Positions 29,576 to 36,924 of a stretch of 36,924 bases of DNA are shown here, piece by piece. This stretch comes from Candidatus Eisenbacteria bacterium (GTDB lineage Bacteria > Eisenbacteria > RBG-16-71-46), in contig DASTBI010000080.1 of assembly GCA_035712145.1 (NCBI GenBank), positions 1 to 36,924 of the forward strand, given 5' to 3'. Position numbers and translations under genes: made by a program. Within the stretch, counting starts at the first letter, position 1. Each line of letters starts with the position of its first letter. Below the pieces are notes generated by a model. It worked only from the letters and a program-made list of their open reading frames with translations. It was not told the origin of the DNA and did not search any database.

Positions 29576-32311
29576 ATGGCTGATGACCGCGTGATGCCCT
29601 CCGGGCTCGCGGCCGGCGCCGGTGCGCCGCCGCCGCACGCCCGCGCGGCCGGCGAGATGCTGGCCGAGCACGGCATCGATCCGGATCGGGGCCTCTCGTC
29701 GTGGGACGCGGCGCGGGCACGCGACCGCCACGGCCTCAACCGTCTCGAACAGGGGCCGCGACGCTCCTCGCTCGCCCGGTTCGCGGCCCAGTTCAGAGGC
29801 CTGGTGGTCGCGCTTCTCATCGGGGCTGCGGTCATCGCCCTCGCTCTCGGCGAGCACATGAACGCCGCCGCGATCCTCGCGATCGTGGTCTTGAACGCGG
29901 TGCTGGGCTTCGTCCAGGAGGAGCGCGCGGCGCGCGCGTTGGACACGTTGCGGGGCCTCGCCCGTCCGAGCGCGCGGGTGCTCCGTGACGGCGTCGTCTC
30001 TCGGATCGATCCGGAGGAGCTCGTGCCGGGTGATGTTCTCGAGGTTGAAGCGGGCGACCTTGTCCCCGCCGACGCGCGCCTCATCAGCGCGTACGGGCTG
30101 CGCGCCCAGGAGGCACCGCTCACTGGAGAGGCCGAGCCGGTCGACAAGGATGCGGTGGCACGGCTCGACGCAGTGACCGACCTCGGGGACCGGGTGAACA
30201 TGATCCACATGGGCACGTTGCTATCGGCCGGCAAGGGCTCGGCGCTGGTCACGGCCACCGGCATGCGGACCGAGATGGGCCGCATCGCCACCCTGCTCCA
30301 ACGGGTCGAGACCCGGCCCACGCCGCTCCAGAGGCGTCTCGATGCGCTGGGCCGCGTGCTGCTGGTCGTGTGCGTCGCGCTGGTGGCCGCCATCGCTTTG
30401 GCGCAATGGCTGCGCGGCGGCCAGCCCGCCGAGGTGCTCTTCCTGGCGGTGAGCCTCGCGGTGGCTGCCGTGCCCGAGGGCCTTCCCGCCGTCGTCACGC
30501 TGGCTCTCGCGCTCGGAGTCCAGCGCATGGCAAGGCAGAAGGCGCTGGTGCGACACCTGCCCGCGGTGGAGACGCTGGGTTCGGTGTCGGTGATCTGCAG
30601 CGACAAGACCGGGACGCTCACCCGCAACGAGATGACGGCGGACACGGTGGTGGCGGGCGGGATCGAGTATCGGGTGACTGGGGCGGGTTACGAGCCTCAT
30701 GGCGAGTTCCATCGGGTCGGGGCGGGCGGAGCGGTGCCCGACTTGCGCCGCGAGCCCGAACTGCGCGAGCTGCTGCGCATCGGCGCCCTCTGCAATCACG
30801 CGGTCATCGAGCCCGCGATCGAGGTCGGCCACTGGACCGTGATCGGCGACCCCACCGAAGCCGCCCTGCGCGCGCTGGCGCTCAAGGGACATGTCGCGGC
30901 GCCTGGCCAGGGGGAGCGCGCGGTGTTCGAGATTCCCTTCGAGCCCGCGCGGCGCGCCATGTCGATCGTCTACCGCGATGAGGCCGGGCGCGTCCTGCTC
31001 ACCACCAAGGGCGCCCCCGAGGCGATCCTGCCGAGGTGCACGTCGGAGCGCGTGAGCGGCGCCATCGTCGAGATGACGGAGGGGCGGCGGCGCGAGCTGC
31101 TGGAGATGAACACCCGGCTCGCCGGCCGCGCGCTACGGGTCCTGGCGCTGGCGAGCCGCGAGCTCGCGGAGGGCGATCCGTTCGAGGAGCGCGACCTGGT
31201 GTTCGCGGGCCTGGTTGGCATGCTCGATCCGCCGCGCGATGAGGCGTTTCAGGCGGTGGCCGACTGCCGGGCGTCGGGGATCCGGCCGGTCATGATCACC
31301 GGGGATCATCCCGAGACGGCGCTCGCGATCGCGCGCACGCTGGGGATCGCCGGTCCCGATGACCGGGCCGTGAATGGCCACGATCTCGACCGGATGACCG
31401 ATGAAGAGCTGGCGGGACGGATCGAGAGTCTTCCCGTGTACGCCCGCGTCTCCGCGGAGCACAAGCTTCGCGTCGTTCACGCGTGGCGTGCCAGAGGGCA
31501 CGTGGTGGCCATGACGGGCGACGGGGTGAACGATGCACCCGCCGTTCAGGCGGCCGATATCGGGATCGCGATGGGACGCAGCGGGACTGACGTCACCCGC
31601 GAGGCCGCCGACATGGTCCTGCTCGACGACAACTTCGCAACGATCGTGCGCGCGGTGCGCGAGGGCCGCGCCATCTTCGACAACATCCAGAAATTCGTGC
31701 ACTACCTCCTGTCCACCAATGCCGGCGAGATCCTGTTCATGTTCATCGCCGCGCTGGCCGGCTGGCCGGCGCCGCTGGTGGCCGTGCAGATCCTGTGGAT
31801 CAACCTGGTGACCGACGGTCTGCCCGCCCTGGCCCTGGGCGTCGAGCCGCCCGAGCGCGACGTCATGGAGCGCGCCCCGCGACCGGTCCACGATCCGGTC
31901 GTCTCCGGCTCGCACGGCGCGTTCATCGTGGCGCGTGGCGCGCTGGTGGCCGCTGCCGCGGGGATCGGTTTCCTGCTCACTCACCGCGCGGACGACGCGA
32001 ACCTTCCTCAGGCCCGCACCGTCGCCTTCGGCATCGTGGCGTACTCGCAGCTGCTCTACGCCTTCGCGTTCCGCAGCCAGCGTGAGACGCTGCCCCAGCT
32101 CGGGCCGTTCTCGAACCGGGCGCTGCTGGGCGCCGTCGCAGCCGCGGCTCTGCTGCAGCTTGCCGCGATCGAGCTGCCGGTCGCGCGCCCGCTGTTCGAG
32201 ACGGTGCGGCCGGGCGCGGAGCAATGGGTCATGATCGCACTCCTGTCCCTGGCGCCGGTGAGCGCTGTGGAGGTCGCGAAGATCGTGCGCGAGGCGTGGC
32301 GCCGGCGATGA
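29576..32311 (+). CDS. P-type Ca2+-transporting ATPase (type II)
   Basis: A 911-residue cation pump of the SERCA/PMR1 class, also like mycobacterial CtpF. Order: N-terminal cation-ATPase domain (20-75), helices 1-2, actuator domain with LTGEAEPV (TGEA in place of TGES), helices 3-4 with VPEGLPA, the phosphorylation motif CSDKTGTLT with Asp343, nucleotide domain, MITGDHPET, the hinge MTGDGVNDAPA, then helices 5-10 with NLVTDGLPALALG. PEGLP in helix 4 and N-x3-D in helix 6 support Ca2+ or Mn2+ as substrate. ATG 29576 has only a weak ribosome site. A weak sigma-54-like core (29535-29549, GGGCAAC-ATGA-AAGC) precedes it. The CBS-MgtE-like gene follows after 103 bases. Confidence 0.93.
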   Translation: MADDRVMPSGLAAGAGAPPPHARAAGEMLAEHGIDPDRGLSSWDAARARDRHGLNRLEQGPRRSSLARFAAQFRGLVVALLIGAAVIALALGEHMNAAAILAIVVLNAVLGFVQEERAARALDTLRGLARPSARVLRDGVVSRIDPEELVPGDVLEVEAGDLVPADARLISAYGLRAQEAPLTGEAEPVDKDAVARLDAVTDLGDRVNMIHMGTLLSAGKGSALVTATGMRTEMGRIATLLQRVETRPTPLQRRLDALGRVLLVVCVALVAAIALAQWLRGGQPAEVLFLAVSLAVAAVPEGLPAVVTLALALGVQRMARQKALVRHLPAVETLGSVSVICSDKTGTLTRNEMTADTVVAGGIEYRVTGAGYEPHGEFHRVGAGGAVPDLRREPELRELLRIGALCNHAVIEPAIEVGHWTVIGDPTEAALRALALKGHVAAPGQGERAVFEIPFEPARRAMSIVYRDEAGRVLLTTKGAPEAILPRCTSERVSGAIVEMTEGRRRELLEMNTRLAGRALRVLALASRELAEGDPFEERDLVFAGLVGMLDPPRDEAFQAVADCRASGIRPVMITGDHPETALAIARTLGIAGPDDRAVNGHDLDRMTDEELAGRIESLPVYARVSAEHKLRVVHAWRARGHVVAMTGDGVNDAPAVQAADIGIAMGRSGTDVTREAADMVLLDDNFATIVRAVREGRAIFDNIQKFVHYLLSTNAGEILFMFIAALAGWPAPLVAVQILWINLVTDGLPALALGVEPPERDVMERAPRPVHDPVVSGSHGAFIVARGALVAAAAGIGFLLTHRADDANLPQARTVAFGIVAYSQLLYAFAFRSQRETLPQLGPFSNRALLGAVAAAALLQLAAIELPVARPLFETVRPGAEQWVMIALLSLAPVSAVEVAKIVREAWRRR

Positions 32312-32414
32312 CCTTCCCAGGCGACATGGGACATGCGGGCGTCACCCACCCAGCCGAGTGGCCTCGTCTCGATTCGCTCACGCGCAGCACCTCAGGCGCC
32401 AAGGGAGGTTGCCG

Positions 32415-33407
32415 ATGACGTCAGGTGATCCGAGTCTCATTTCTCGCTTCGGTTCGGAGACGGTATCCGAGCACGTGCGGACCCGGGTGCCCGTCGTGTC
32501 CCCGCACGTCCGTGCCGCGGAGCTGAGACGATCGCTCGAGGGCATGGCCTTCGACAGCGCCACCCACATCGGCGTGTGCGAGAGCGGGAGGCTGGTCGGA
32601 GTCCTGAGGATCGAGGACCTGTTCGCGGCGCCGGCCGAGGCCGGCATCGACGGGATCATGGACCGCGACCCGCCCGTCGTCGCCCCCGGCATCGACCAGG
32701 AGAAGGCCGCATGGAAGGCGGTGCAGCACGGGGAGAGCGCACTGGCAGTCGTCGATGCGGCCGGGCGTTTCATCGGCTTCATTCCGCCCGACCGGCTCCT
32801 GGCGGTCCTGCTCCACGAGCACGATGAAGACATGGCCCGCGTGAGCGGGTTTCTTCGTGACTCATCGATGGCGCGCGCGGCCAGCGTGGAGTCCGTGGGC
32901 AGGCGGCTGTGGCATCGCGTCCCCTGGCTGCTGCTCGGCCTCGCCGGAGCGTTTCTAGCGGCGGACATCGTGGGCTTCTTCGAGCAGACGCTGCGAGCCC
33001 AGGTCATGATCGCCTTCTTCATGCCGGGCATCGTGTATCTCGCCGACGCAGTCGGCACCCAGACCGAGGCGCTGGTCATTCGCGGACTCTCGGTCGGCGT
33101 GCCGATCGCCGGCCTGCTGCGTCGAGAGATCCTCACCGGCCTGGCGATCGGCGCCGCGCTCGCGGTCGCGTTCTTTCCGATCGGTCTGTGGCGCTGGCAT
33201 TCCCTCGAGATGGTGTGGGCGGTGTCGCTGTCGATCCTGATCGCCTGCGCGACGGCGAATCTCCTCGCCATGGCGCTGCCGCTGGCCTTGCACCGCCTGG
33301 GCGTCGACCCCGCGTTCGGGAGCGGGCCGCTGGCCACCGTCATCCAGGACCTGTTCTCGATCCTCATCTATCTCGCGATCTCCGCCGCGATCCTGACCAG
33401 GGGCTGA
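32415..33407 (+). CDS. CBS-domain MgtE-like magnesium transporter, lacking the MgtE N domain
   Basis: A 330-residue protein with two CBS repeats (about 16-140, e.g. HIGVCESGRLVGVLRIEDLF and ESALAVVDAAGRFIGFIPPDRLL) and an MgtE/SLC41-type membrane domain of five helices (about 175-328), including PGIVYLADAVGTQTEALVIRGLSVG and the closing VIQDLFSILIYLAIS. Standard MgtE (about 450 residues) has an extra N-terminal Mg2+-sensing domain, absent here, so gating may rest on the CBS pair, which could bind a nucleotide. ATG 32415 follows GGGAGG; the frame back to 32358 lacks family sequence. Likely transported ion is Mg2+ or Co2+. It is downstream of the Ca2+-type pump in the same direction. Confidence 0.85.
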   Translation: MTSGDPSLISRFGSETVSEHVRTRVPVVSPHVRAAELRRSLEGMAFDSATHIGVCESGRLVGVLRIEDLFAAPAEAGIDGIMDRDPPVVAPGIDQEKAAWKAVQHGESALAVVDAAGRFIGFIPPDRLLAVLLHEHDEDMARVSGFLRDSSMARAASVESVGRRLWHRVPWLLLGLAGAFLAADIVGFFEQTLRAQVMIAFFMPGIVYLADAVGTQTEALVIRGLSVGVPIAGLLRREILTGLAIGAALAVAFFPIGLWRWHSLEMVWAVSLSILIACATANLLAMALPLALHRLGVDPAFGSGPLATVIQDLFSILIYLAISAAILTRG

Positions 33408-33655
33408 ACCGAGCTGCCCTTCGGTCAGCGAGGCGGCTTGCTCGGCGCGCGATAAGGTTTCGCGATCGCCTTCAACATGTCCTGGATCGCCGCCTCGATC
33501 TGAGGATCGTCCCTTCGCGCCGGGTCCCACGGAATCGATCGATCCGGCTCCAACCCGCGGTTTGGGGGACATGAGGCTTTCGAGGTCTGGTATTGTGCGC
33601 GCGCCCGAGCTGGAGCCTCCGCATCCACGAACCTGCATTCCTCGGAGGTGACACC
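33408..33655. other. gap before the topoisomerase VI operon
   Basis: Holds the C-terminal relic of an S41-like peptidase on the minus strand and, at 33588-33596, an extended -10 element TGGTATTGT facing right, a possible housekeeping promoter for topoisomerase VI with no good -35. No sigma-54 core was found. Confidence 0.4.
33425..33560 (-). pseudogene. C-terminal relic of an S41/tricorn-type peptidase
   Basis: On the minus strand the codons read NRGLEPDRSIPWDPARRDDP then QIEAAIQDMLKAIAK to a stop at 33425. This is the typical end of S41 and tricorn-core peptidases (GV-x-PDI-x-V-x-x-DPA, then DPQLE-x-AI). Nothing of the catalytic domain precedes it within the window; the frame upstream runs into the start of the topoisomerase gene. 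It appears to be the stump of a deleted gene. Confidence 0.45.
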
Positions 33656-33718
33656 ATGTCGTCTCATCTGAGACCGCCCACCGACTGGGCGAGCGCGGCG
33701 CCGGGGAAGAAGTCCTGA
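33656..33718 (+). CDS. short frame with strong ribosome site before topoisomerase VI B
   Basis: ATG 33656 lies after GGAGGTGACACC, the best ribosome site of the region, and encodes 20 residues (MSSHLRPPTDWASAAPGKKS) before TGA. The topoisomerase frame is open past this point in another register from 33652 on, and reads SARGKEAVEARSSRARKAD beyond the stop. Either this is a leader peptide, or the true topoisomerase N-terminus begins here and a shift at the GGGGAAGAAG stretch (33703-33712) joins the frames. Confidence 0.4.
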   Translation: MSSHLRPPTDWASAAPGKKS

Positions 33719-33798
33719 GCGCGCGCGGCAAGGAAGCCGTCGAAGCGCGCAGCAGTCGCGCTCGCAAAGCGGACAAGAGTCACCATCCCGAATTCACG

Positions 33799-35841
33799 GT
33801 GACGAAGGGAACTCCAGGCGCCCAAGCGAAGCTACCGCGGCGCGGTAAGGCCAACGGGAAGAAGCCGCCCGCGCTCGCCGGGATCGGCGTTCCCGCAGCG
33901 ACAGAGAAACGGGGGCCTGCACCTTCGCGCGAGCGTGCGAAGCGCCGGGGAACCGGCGTCACCGCGGAGGAGATCGGGGCCCGTCAGCGCGAGATCTCGG
34001 TTTCCGAGTTCTTCACCAAGAACCGGCACCTGCTGGGATTCGACAGTCCGCGCAAAGCGCTGCTCACATGCGTCAAGGAAGCGGTGGACAACGCACTCGA
34101 CGCGTGCGAGGAAGCCGGGATCCTGCCCGAGATCGAGGTGAAGCTCGAGATCGTCGCCGAGGGCCGAGCGACGCCGCCACCCCCGAGCCAGGCTTCGCGT
34201 TTCCGCATCACGGTCACCGACAATGGCCCCGGGATCGTCCGCCAGCAGATCCCACGGGTCTTCGCGAAGCTGCTCTATGGATCCAAGTTCCACCGCCTGC
34301 GGCAGAGCCGCGGGCAGCAGGGCATCGGCATTTCGGCCGCCGGGATGTACGGCCAGCTCACCACCGGTAAGCCGGTGCAAATCATCTCTCGCACCAGCCC
34401 CAAGACCGCGGCGCATTACTTCGAAGTCCAGATCGACACCCGTAAGAACGAGCCACTCGTCCACGAGAACAAGAAGATCGAATGGGATCGTCTGCGCGGC
34501 ACCCAGGTCACGCTCGAGGTGGAAGGCAAGTACCAGAAGGGCCGGACCTCGGTGGACGAGTACCTCGACCAAATCGCGATCGCCAACCCGCACGTGTCGC
34601 TCACCTATCAAACCGTGGAGGGCGGAACCCTCGGCTTCCAGCGCACCGTCAACGGCCTACCCGAGCAGCCGCGTGAGATCAAGCCCCATCCCTATGGCAT
34701 CGAGCTCGGCATGCTGCTCAAGATGTTGCACGACACGCATAGCCATTCGCTCGCTGGATTTCTCGCCGCCGACTTCAGCCGCGTCTCGCCCGCTCTGGCG
34801 AAGGAGATCTGCAGGAGCGCGGGCGTTTCCGCGAATTCGAAGCCTCGCGAGGTGACAGGCAAAGCGGCGGAGGCGGTCTACAAGACTCTCCAGGCCACCC
34901 GAATCATGGCGCCGCCGACCAACTGCCTCTCTCCCATCGGCGAAAAGGCGATCCTTTCCGGCCTCTACCACCAAATCCAGGGGGAGTTCTACACCGCGGT
35001 CAGCCGCCCGCCAGCGGTCTATCGTGGCAACCCGTTCGTGATCGAAGCGGGCCTCGCGTTCGGCAACCGGCCGATCGAGCAAGCCAAGCCCAACGAGAGA
35101 TCGAAGGCGAAGCAGAAGGAGGAATCACTCCCGCTCGCCGAGGGCGAAGACCACGAACGGGAGACTGAGCTCTCGCGTTTGATTCGCTACGCCAACCGCG
35201 TGCCTCTCCTCTACCAGCAGACCGCGTGCGCGACCTACAAGGCGACGGTGGACACCTCGTGGAAGAACTATGGCATCGGTCAGTCGCGCGGGGCATTGCC
35301 CCAGGGCCCGATGGTGATCCTCGTCCACATGGCGTCGGTGTGGGTGCCTTTCACGAGCGAGTCCAAGGAGGCGATCGCCGACTATGACGAGATTCGCAAG
35401 GAGATCACGCTCGCGCTGCGCGAGTGCGGCCGACGCCTCGGAGTGTTCCTCCGGCGGCGCGGCCGGGCACAGAGTGAATTTCGGCGCCGCAACATCTTCC
35501 AGCTCTACATCGAGGAGGTGGCGGAGGCCTGCAATCGCTTGAAGGGCGGCAAGCTCGCGACTGAGAAGCTCAAGGAGCAGCTCCAGAGGATCGCGGCCTC
35601 GAAGACCGGCGGCTTGAAGACGGACGAGTTGCTTGGCAAGACCGGCGCGGGACCGGAGGGGCTGCCCGGCTCGATCATCGTGACCGAGGAAGGAGTCGAA
35701 GGTGAGGTCGGCATCGACGAGCCGCCGAAGGAGACAACCGGTGCGTCCGAAGCACCCGCCATCACCGGCAAGGTGAACGCCAAAGCAAAATTCAGAAGCA
35801 AGGCTCCACGCGCGGCGAAGAAGAGGCCGAGGAAGAGCTGA
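33799..35841 (+). CDS. top6B: DNA topoisomerase VI subunit B
   Basis: A 680-residue ATPase subunit of the type IIB topoisomerase. The GHKL fold shows REISVSEFFTKNRHLLGFD, the N box EAVDNALDACEEAGILPEI, the G1 box VTDNGPGI, and the ATP-lid G loop SRGQQGIGISAAGMYGQ; a helix-two-turn-helix and transducer domain follow (e.g. QFRR-like EFRRRNIFQLYIEEVAEA). The C-terminus (about 600-680) is basic and low in complexity. The basic N-terminal 50 residues are extra. GTG 33799 is the first standard start in frame, but it has no clear ribosome site; the good one at 33640s serves the short frame before it. Subunit A follows after 7 bases. Topoisomerase VI is mainly archaeal and plant; only some bacteria have it. 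Confidence 0.93.
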   Translation: MTKGTPGAQAKLPRRGKANGKKPPALAGIGVPAATEKRGPAPSRERAKRRGTGVTAEEIGARQREISVSEFFTKNRHLLGFDSPRKALLTCVKEAVDNALDACEEAGILPEIEVKLEIVAEGRATPPPPSQASRFRITVTDNGPGIVRQQIPRVFAKLLYGSKFHRLRQSRGQQGIGISAAGMYGQLTTGKPVQIISRTSPKTAAHYFEVQIDTRKNEPLVHENKKIEWDRLRGTQVTLEVEGKYQKGRTSVDEYLDQIAIANPHVSLTYQTVEGGTLGFQRTVNGLPEQPREIKPHPYGIELGMLLKMLHDTHSHSLAGFLAADFSRVSPALAKEICRSAGVSANSKPREVTGKAAEAVYKTLQATRIMAPPTNCLSPIGEKAILSGLYHQIQGEFYTAVSRPPAVYRGNPFVIEAGLAFGNRPIEQAKPNERSKAKQKEESLPLAEGEDHERETELSRLIRYANRVPLLYQQTACATYKATVDTSWKNYGIGQSRGALPQGPMVILVHMASVWVPFTSESKEAIADYDEIRKEITLALRECGRRLGVFLRRRGRAQSEFRRRNIFQLYIEEVAEACNRLKGGKLATEKLKEQLQRIAASKTGGLKTDELLGKTGAGPEGLPGSIIVTEEGVEGEVGIDEPPKETTGASEAPAITGKVNAKAKFRSKAPRAAKKRPRKS

Positions 35842-35848
35842 GGAAAGC

Positions 35849-36924
35849 ATGGCAAGAGCGAAGACCACGCGAAGATCGAAGAGCAGGCGATCCAAGGCGG
35901 CTTCCAGCGTCGAAACCAAGCTCGTGGGCATGGCCGACATCGTGATCCAAGCCGCTCAGCGCTCCCGCGATCCCGGGTTCCAGATCCCGATCCGGGCGCT
36001 TTCGAACGTCTCGTTCAATCCGCGCAAGGGCATGATCGAGATGGGGAGCAAGAAGCAGGAGCGCACTTTCTTCAACGTCGCCATGGCCAAGAAGTTCATG
36101 CAGACCATGCTGGTCGCCGACGCGCTCGCCGAGCTCCAGCGCGCCGATCTCACCACCTCGCTGCGCGAGATCTATTACCGCACCAAGCACACCATCAAGA
36201 ACTCCCACGAGAACACGTTCGACACCCAGGACGAGACCGACCCGATCATCGAAGATCTCGAGGTCTCGCTCTCCGAGCTGCGCGAGGAGTTGCACGTCCG
36301 CGCCGAGAACGGTGGCAGCATCGTCGGCCCGCTGGTCCTGGGCGACGACGGCGACCGGGTGGACTGCTCACGACTCGGCAAGGGCGGCTATTCCGTCCCG
36401 TCGATCGTCGAGCCGGAGTACCTCGACATCCAGAAGTGCACCGCCGATTTCCTGCTGGTGGTCGAAAAGGGAACGCAGTGGAACCGGCTTTCCGAAGACA
36501 AGTTTTGGAGGAAGTACAACTGCGTGCTGCTCACCGGCAACGGCCAGCCGCCGCGCGGCGTTCGCCGGCTGGCGCGGCGGCTCCACGAGGAGAAAGGACT
36601 ACCGACCTACGTGCTGGTCGACAACGACCCGTGGGGCTACTACATCTACTCCGTGATCAAGCAGGGCTCGATCAATCTCGCTTTCGAGAGCGAGCGCATG
36701 GCGATCCCCAAGGCCAAGTTCATCGGGCTCTCGAGCGCCGATCCCGAGCGGTACCAACTCCCACGCAACGTCGGCATCAAGCTCAACGACAAGGACGCTT
36801 CGCGTGCCCGAGAGCTGCTCAACTACGCCTGGTTCCAGAAGAAGGATTGGCAGCAGGAGATCAAGCGCATGCTCTCGAGCGGCCTCAAGTACGAGCTCGA
36901 CGCGCTCGCCAACAAGGACTTCCA
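35849..36924 (+). CDS. top6A: DNA topoisomerase VI subunit A (partial, runs off the window)
   Basis: The first 358 residues of the Spo11-like cleaving subunit. It makes and rejoins double-strand breaks through a tyrosine. REIYYRTKH carries the pair Y109/Y110; by alignment with yeast Spo11 (RDIFY) the second is the likely nucleophile. The Toprim domain shows VVEKGTQWNRL (Glu), GNGQPPRGVRRL and VDNDPWGYYIY with the D-x-D-x-x-G type metal residues. The N-terminus is a basic tail (ARAKTTRRSKSRRSK). ATG 35849 has GAGGAAAGC and lies 7 bases after the subunit B stop. The 3' end is missing from this window. Confidence 0.95.
   Translation, partial: MARAKTTRRSKSRRSKAASSVETKLVGMADIVIQAAQRSRDPGFQIPIRALSNVSFNPRKGMIEMGSKKQERTFFNVAMAKKFMQTMLVADALAELQRADLTTSLREIYYRTKHTIKNSHENTFDTQDETDPIIEDLEVSLSELREELHVRAENGGSIVGPLVLGDDGDRVDCSRLGKGGYSVPSIVEPEYLDIQKCTADFLLVVEKGTQWNRLSEDKFWRKYNCVLLTGNGQPPRGVRRLARRLHEEKGLPTYVLVDNDPWGYYIYSVIKQGSINLAFESERMAIPKAKFIGLSSADPERYQLPRNVGIKLNDKDASRARELLNYAWFQKKDWQQEIKRMLSSGLKYELDALANKDF

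Noticed and set aside
30169-30184. TGGCACG inside the ATPase gene
   Set aside because: GC element off by one base and the site is within coding sequence.

Overview
The window is high-GC bacterial DNA with about two dozen intact genes, short operons, no rRNA or tRNA, no CRISPR array and no insertion sequence that I can recognise. NtrC-type and PAS histidine-kinase signalling, bacterial DNA topoisomerase VI, a DUF6448 protein and a Cys-type formate dehydrogenase suggest a soil or sediment bacterium of a group such as Eisenbacteria, Gemmatimonadota or Myxococcota. The sequence alone does not settle the phylum.

Layout. 1-2031: sigma-54 response regulator, then a small pseudo-receiver protein. 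2100-3650 (-): PAS hybrid histidine kinase. 3955-4383: Hsp20. 4480-6156 (-): UbiB/ABC1 kinase. 6268-8444: PlsC-type acyltransferase coupled to a NodB-type deacetylase. 8441-9250 (-): broken DUF6064 gene and a DUF6448 secreted protein. 9566-15280: CPBP membrane protein fused in frame to a universal stress protein (USP), then a NuoE-NuoF fusion and a formate dehydrogenase catalytic subunit in overlapping reading frames. 15325-19650 (-): MacB-type ABC exporter (adaptor, ATPase, two permeases). 19807-20004 (-): DUF2892 protein. 20483-22469: cold-shock protein, DUF2231-like membrane protein, OsmC and a second USP. 22527-25430: serine hydrolase, DUF998 protein and sugar nucleotidyltransferase operon. 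25447-28368 (-): rhodanese lipoprotein and PEP synthase. 28580-29401 (-): FocA/NirC channel. 29576-33407: P-type Ca2+-ATPase and a CBS-MgtE-like transporter. 33656-36924: topoisomerase VI B and A, the latter cut by the window end.

Main result. The sequence TGGCA-N7-TGC, the core of a sigma-54 -24/-12 promoter, occurs seven times by my reading. All seven copies lie in gaps between genes and point into the next gene: hsp20, ubiB, CPBP-USP, the DUF2231-like gene, osmC-usp, and ppsA (two tandem copies). Two more sites with one mismatch face the pseudo-receiver gene and the acyltransferase. About one copy is expected by chance in both strands of a window this size. The first gene is a sigma-54 activator with an intact GAYTGA loop. 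The simplest reading is a local sigma-54 stress regulon.

Its contents (Hsp20, two USPs, OsmC, PEP synthase, a Ca2+-type ATPase, a CBS protein, formate metabolism) resemble the actinobacterial DosR dormancy regulon, but the promoters are of the sigma-54 kind. Gene remnants (DUF6064, SRPBCC, an S41-like peptidase tail) between the operons suggest recent rearrangement.
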